A DNA stretch of 64,000 nucleotides. Origin: Cunninghamia lanceolata. Its lineage: Eukaryota; Streptophyta; Pinopsida; Cupressales; Cupressaceae. The notes under the pieces are model-generated. The model had not been told where the DNA came from. It saw only the letters and a program-made list of their open reading frames with translations, and did no database searches. This document shows positions 60,051 through 64,000 of this stretch, piece after piece (within the stretch, counting starts at the first letter, position 1; every line of letters starts with the position of its first letter). The position numbers and the translations under genes are program-made. The stretch spans positions 2,046,001 through 2,110,000 of the forward strand of contig BSBN01001150.1 of assembly GCA_027924645.1 (NCBI GenBank), read 5' to 3'.

Positions 60051-60773
60051 GTCATTTGAAATTGACTAAGGAGATGTGTCCTAAGACACAAGAGGAGGAA
60101 GAGAAAATGTCCAAGGTACCATATGCTTTAGCTGTAGGAAGTTTAATGTACGCCATGGTATGTACGAGACTGGATATTGCACATGCTGTAGGAGTCGTCA
60201 GCAGGTATATGAGTCATCCTGGATTGGAGCATTGGAATGCAGTAAAATGGATTCTCAGATATTTGAGAGGTACATCCAATAAATATTTATGTTTTGGGGG
60301 CTCTAATGCTAATTTAGCAGGTTATGTAGACTCAAATTTGGTAAGAGATATTGATACCAGACGGAGTACTACAGGTTATGTCTTTACTATAGGTGGAACA
60401 GTGGTGAGTTGGATTTCCAGGTTGCAAAAGGTGGTTGTTTTATCCACCACAGAGGTAGAATATGTAGCTACAACAGAGGCAAGCAAGGAGATGATATGGC
60501 TGCAATCTTTCATGTAAGAATTGGGCAAACAATATGTTAATTATTATTTGTATACAGACAGCCAGAGTGCCATACATCTTGCAAAGAATTTTGCCTTGCA
60601 TTCCAAGACCAAACACATATAGTTGAGGTATCACTTCATTCAGTCAGTGTTGGATGATGGACAATTACAGTTGGAAAAGATACATACAGATGATAATCCA
60701 GCAGATATGTTTACAAAGGCAGTGACAAGGGAGAAGCTGAGCTCCTCTTCAGCTTTGGTTGGTCTTCTCGACT
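60051..60773 (+). pseudogene. J RNase H
   Basis: GYVDSN (first D), RRSTTGYVF, STTEVEY (E) and YTDSQSAI (D, ~60555) are all recognisable, then NPADMFTKAV, the C-terminal box of copia pol, and a stop at 60771. In-frame stops at ~60515 and ~60618. Confidence 0.86.
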
Positions 60774-60847
60774 GAAAACAACAAAAATAGAACAGCAGAG
60801 TCCAGGGTGCTTATTTCCAGTGGGAGCTACCGAGTCAGTGGTGTTAT

Positions 60848-60908
60848 GATCAGTCTCCAAGTGGGAGATGATATGGTGTGGAGTCTGATCAGTCTCCAAG
60901 TGGGAGAT
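60848..60908 (+). promoter_or_regulatory. Duplicated polypurine tract of J
   Basis: GATCAGTCTCCAAGTGGGAG occurs at 60848 and at 60887, 39 bases apart. The second copy directly abuts the 3' LTR and is the normal PPT. A weaker CAGTGGGAGC lies at 60818. Confidence 0.85.
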
Positions 60909-61498
60909 TGTTGTTATATGGAGCCTAATCAGACTCAGAGGTTACATTTTCCCCACTTTTATTAGCGCGGTATCCCCCCAAATTCCTACGGGGTCAAGGG
61001 GCAGTGCCCCTTGTGGGGGTTTGGGGGTAGCGCCCCCAAGACAGGGTTAAGGGGCAGCGCCCCTGGCGCGTTCCCTATCGTGATACAAGGCGGGGTCGAG
61101 GGGCAGCGCCCTCACGAGGGCTCGGGGGCAGCGCCCCGAAACCTCACATAGTTTTTTATTATTTTATAAAGGCACTGGGAGTTATTTTTCATTGACCGAC
61201 ATAAGAAAACCCTATTTTTGTAACTAACCAAAAGCTTGATAAAAGCGGTTAAGGGTTAGGGTTTTGATATATTGTATTGTATCATTTTGCAACGGTATTA
61301 AGTTGCAGGGATTGCTGGTTGTAATCAGTTTGATTTATTGGATAATAATATTGGACTCTCTGTTTGGTGGATGTACCCCAAGTTTGGGTGAACCACATTA
61401 AAACTTGTCTCTTGCTGTTATTAATTCTGTGTATTTCCATTTCTCTATTTAATCTTTATTTGCATTTAATTGATATCTTCTGCTGACTAACCCTAACA
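60909..61498 (+). repeat. 3' LTR of J
   Basis: TGTTGTTATATGG ... CCCTAACA. It carries the same GC-rich palindrome block at ~60985-61135, in which several CpGs are changed relative to the 5' LTR in both directions. Confidence 0.9.
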
Positions 61499-61499
61499 G

Positions 61500-61527
61500 A
61501 TAGATGGTTCCAAACTGGACAAAGGTG
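61500..61527. repeat. Right copy of 28-bp duplication flanking J
   Basis: Exact copy of 56136-56163; one unmatched G (61499) separates it from the LTR end. Confidence 0.9.
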
Positions 61528-62622
61528 CTCCCAAAACTGAGAAAAATACTTCCAATTTGGAGAAGGGTAAGGATACAATCAGTCCCTTGGACATATTAAC
61601 AACGCAAATCCAAGCCTTACAAAAATAATTGGTAGACATCCAAAGTGGGAAAACCACATAGCACTACTCCCTTGAAGATATATCACCATATCCATTTGAT
61701 AAATCTTTGATCATGATACCTTTTCTCTCAAGGTTTGAGGTTCCTAAATTCAACAAGTATTGAGGAAAAGGTGATCCAAGAGATCGTATCAGGGAATTTA
61801 GTGCCGCATGTCTAGAAGTCACACACAATGAAACTTATCTTATGTGACTATTCCTAGGAAGTTTAGGAGGGCAATGTATGGAGTGGTTCTCTCACCTACC
61901 TTCCAGTATTCACACTTTTGATGAGCTAGTGGATAAATTTGTCACACATTTCTCGTACAATATAGAACATGAAATCTCCATGTTGGATCTCTGTAATAAC
62001 AAGCAAAAAGGGGGAGAATCCTTAGCCTCTTTCCTACAGAGATGGAGACAACTTGCAAGCAAGTGTCCCTACCACATACCAGAGAAGCAAAGAATAGAAA
62101 TGTTTGTACACAATCTATCCACTAAACTTAGCTATCAAATCCAAATACAATGTCCAACTACTTTTAGTAAGGTCATTGAAATGGGGATACTCATCAAGAA
62201 AACCTTGATATAAAAGGGGCAAATAAAGCTATACAAAGAAACCCCTAATTCTAACAACAATATGGACAAGCTGCGATTTTGGACCAAGAACAAACCCATT
62301 GTAAACGATGGTGTGGTAGATGCTAAAAATGTAGTGCAAAAGAAACCAATCTTCACTCTATCAAAACCACAAAACAATAGGCCAACCAACAAGACTCCAA
62401 GTAATGAGCAAAGATCTACAAATTTTTCTCCTAGGAGAAAATTCACAATACTAGGAGAATCTCTCGAATCTACCCTTAGGAAGTTAATAGGGGGCAACCT
62501 CATAACACTTCCACTAGTGCGTGATTATGAACCAAAAGTTAAACCCGCTTGGTGGAATGATTCTAACTTTTGCGAGTATCACTGAAACAAAGGACACAAA
62601 ACTAACGACTGTTAGGCGCTAA
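61528..62622 (+). pseudogene. Element I gag core (Retrotrans_gag) and nucleocapsid
   Basis: Continues the frame of 55905-56163. Segment PYPFDKSLIMIPFLSRFEVP leads into the Retrotrans_gag fold: MEWFSHLPSSIHTFDELVDK, FLQRWRQLASKCPYHIPE and MFVHNLSTKLSYQI. A basic linker and then a zinc-binding box CEYH-x5-H-x4-C (~62572-62612) of the CHHC-like type seen in Tat elements follow. Stops at ~61625, ~61660, ~61760, ~61843, 62211, 62583 and 62613. It would form the gypsy particle; here it is dead. The empty-site frame requires only one copy of the 28-bp block. Confidence 0.82.
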
Positions 62623-63086
62623 AGCATACCATTCAAGACTTGTTGGATCTAAAACAGATATCACTTGATGGTCATGCCTCTAATGATAATCATTTAGTAT
62701 TCAAGAATCCACTCCCCAACTATGAGAAGGGAAGTTCTTCAAATCAAAACAAAAGTGGGGCTAACAACGCCAACTATACAAATGTGTCATATGACTATGT
62801 TGTTAACCACATTTCTGAAAGTGATTCACATATCAATGTGATCACTATAAATAAAAGCCCTGATTGTAATGTGACCACTCACCGTGGAAAGGTTACTCTT
62901 AAAGGAGCTTTGTCCAAACCATCCCCTACATCCGACCAATACAACGTCCTAGACCAACTCCACAAAATGCCTGTGCACATTTCTATTTTGGAGCTTTTGC
63001 ATCTATCCCCGTCTCATAAGGCCATCCTTGAACAAGCTCTTTCAGAAACTACCATCCCAACCAATTTAGCTGAAGAACAGTTTTAG
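62623..63086 (+). pseudogene. Element I gag-protease spacer
   Basis: Open 148-codon stretch in the gag frame. It includes NPLPNYEKG, a T/N-rich segment and the block KMPVHISILELLHLSPSHKA, which in plant Tat and Ogre-type polyproteins lies just before protease. Ends with TAG at 63084 after EEQF. Confidence 0.75.
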
Positions 63087-63089
63087 ACC

Positions 63090-63483
63090 ATGGTAGGTCA
63101 TCTAACCACACCTCATTTCCTCTCATTCACAGAAAAGGATGATATGTCACTCACCCAACCACACAACACATCCCTCCACATTGAAGCCTTCATCCATAAG
63201 CATAAAATAAAAAGGGTTCTAATAGATGAAGGAGTGGGTTTAAATATTTGCACCTTAAAGCTAATCCTTGCGTTGGGGTTTTTTGAAAATGTCATTGATC
63301 CCAAAAAGAAAATTATCATCAAGGCTTACGATGAAGAGGAGAGAACATCAAAGGGGACTATTGTTTTGCCAATCAAAGTGGGACCAGTAGTAAAAGATGT
63401 AGTGTGTTAAGTGCTTGACATGGAACTCGCATATAATATTCTCCTTGGAAGACCTTGGATACACGCAATGAAGGCGGTGCCAT
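63090..63483 (+). pseudogene. Element I aspartic protease
   Basis: Retropepsin-like segment: VLIDEG at ~63213-63230 is the active-site position, reading D-E-G where D-(S/T/N)-G is usual. Then LNICTLKLILALGF, a beta-strand-rich middle (KGTIVLPIKVGPV) and the C-terminal ILLGRPWIH hydrophobic motif, reached after a TAA at 63408. It would mature the polyprotein. The DEG variant and the stop imply inactivity. Confidence 0.72.
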
Positions 63484-63513
63484 CCACCTATCACCAGTGT
63501 ATCAAGTTCCCCC

Positions 63514-64000
63514 ATGACGGCCAATAAATTACCATTCAAGGTGATTCCAATCCATTCTAGTAAATATTACAACTCCATTCAATCCAAGCCTGAAGTTGTA
63601 ATTCCCACTAACCATGCCTTTGCATCATCCTCATCCCGTATCGACCCAACGTCACTCCCTTCAACATCCAAAACATCTGCACTTAACCTCAAGCTCAAAG
63701 ACAAGGGTGTTGGAGAGTATACCATTGCACAATCCTTTTGCCTAGCACAACTACCTATATCTCCTAAGTCCTATGGAAAGCCATCCATGATCAAGCCCAA
63801 GTCGGTCGAGACTACTAAATGCCCTTTTGTAAAATAGGGAAGCCTATCCGATGAGAGTGATGAGAAGGACATTCTTCAATGGCTCTACAAAGACGAAGAT
63901 AGTAATCCAAAACCACAAAACCCTCCATCCCAATTGCAAACTAACCAATATGGCCAAGGGTTCTCCATCTTGCAAAGAATGGGATATGATAGTCATGGTC
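63514..64000 (+). pseudogene. Element I protease-RT spacer with start of a G-patch
   Basis: One frame over from protease (shift near 63545). It is S/T/K-rich with a TAG at 63835, continues through DESDEKDILQWLYKDEDSN, and at 63957-64000 reads GFSILQRMGYDSHG, which matches the opening of a G-patch (GxxxxxxMGxxxxxG). The RT should follow outside the window. Confidence 0.6.

Larger units (their letters stand above)
56165..61498 (+). mobile_element. Copia element J (Tnt1/Tork-like), full length but dead, inside I gag
   Basis: 5.33 kb with 591-bp and 590-bp LTRs, standard PBS, gag, protease, integrase, RT, RNase H and PPT in canonical order. The LTR pair differs at several dozen sites, largely transitions in the GC-rich part, so J is not very recent. 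The coding region has about ten in-frame stops and at least three frameshifts. It is younger than I, which it interrupts. Confidence 0.9.
52586..64000 (+). mobile_element. Gypsy element I (Tat-like), interrupted by J, continues past window
   Basis: LTR 52586-53668, gypsy-type PBS, a 2.2-kb leader, gag (55905-56163 and 61528-63086), protease (63090-63483), a spacer and the start of a G-patch at the window end. RT, RNase H and integrase must lie to the right. Gag and protease share one frame interrupted by about nine stops. J sits in the N-terminal part of gag. Confidence 0.82.

Overview
This is nuclear DNA from a large, repeat-rich plant genome. It consists almost entirely of nested and decayed retrotransposons: Ty1/copia and Ty3/gypsy LTR elements, one LINE and one SINE. 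The mix (several Sirevirus-like copia elements, long LTRs, a Tat-like gypsy, heavy nesting, no dense host genes) suits a gymnosperm or another giant-genome seed plant; that is inference, because no diagnostic host gene is present. No intact host gene, rRNA or tRNA gene was found. Element letters are my own.

Region 1 (1-13587): copia element A on the minus strand. It runs from a 3' LTR cut by the window start (1-689), through a five-fold polypurine zone, RNase H, RT, integrase, protease and gag, to the PBS (12294-12305) and 5' LTR (12308-13587). Its gag is split by element B (4438-11506), an LTR element with 2.1-kb LTRs, a perfect AGTAG target duplication, a gypsy-type PBS and only a broken ~475-codon reading frame of unknown function.

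Region 2 (13588-24420): a pile-up of copia remnants. It holds the 5' LTR and PBS of F (+), a minus-strand gag and LTR of Sirevirus-like C (with a solo LTR inserted between its gag and a protease scrap), and a heavily decayed plus-strand copia, E.

Region 3 (24421-36169): about 5 kb with no recognisable gene, then a minus-strand LINE ORF1 remnant (29436-33883) interrupted by a 3.2-kb probable solo LTR (K), then a pair of inverted-repeat (MITE-like) units at 35.6-36.0 kb.

Region 4 (36170-40605): a 4.4-kb degenerate CA-rich satellite array with a 208-bp higher-order duplication.

Region 5 (40601-48013): a minus-strand uncharacterised reading frame (40601-41751) behind a promoter-like leader, the gag and LTR of G (same LTR family as A; four zinc knuckles, N-terminal gag domain missing), and the gag, PBS and LTR of D.

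Region 6 (48014-52585): mostly unannotatable AT-rich DNA with a tRNA-like SINE (52079-52358) flanked by a ~17-bp target duplication.

Region 7 (52586-64000): gypsy element I on the plus strand (LTR, PBS, 2.2-kb leader, gag, protease, start of a G-patch; RT lies beyond the window). Its gag is split by a full-length but dead Tnt1/Tork-like copia, J (56165-61498). Unusually, J is bordered by a 28-bp target duplication.

The reading frames do not form a pathway; they are parts of separate elements. Autonomous-type proteins (A, E, J, I) could have acted in trans on gutted relatives (B, D, G), but every coding region seen has stops or frameshifts. The layered insertions (B in A, solo LTR in C, K in the LINE, J in I) give a relative order of events.
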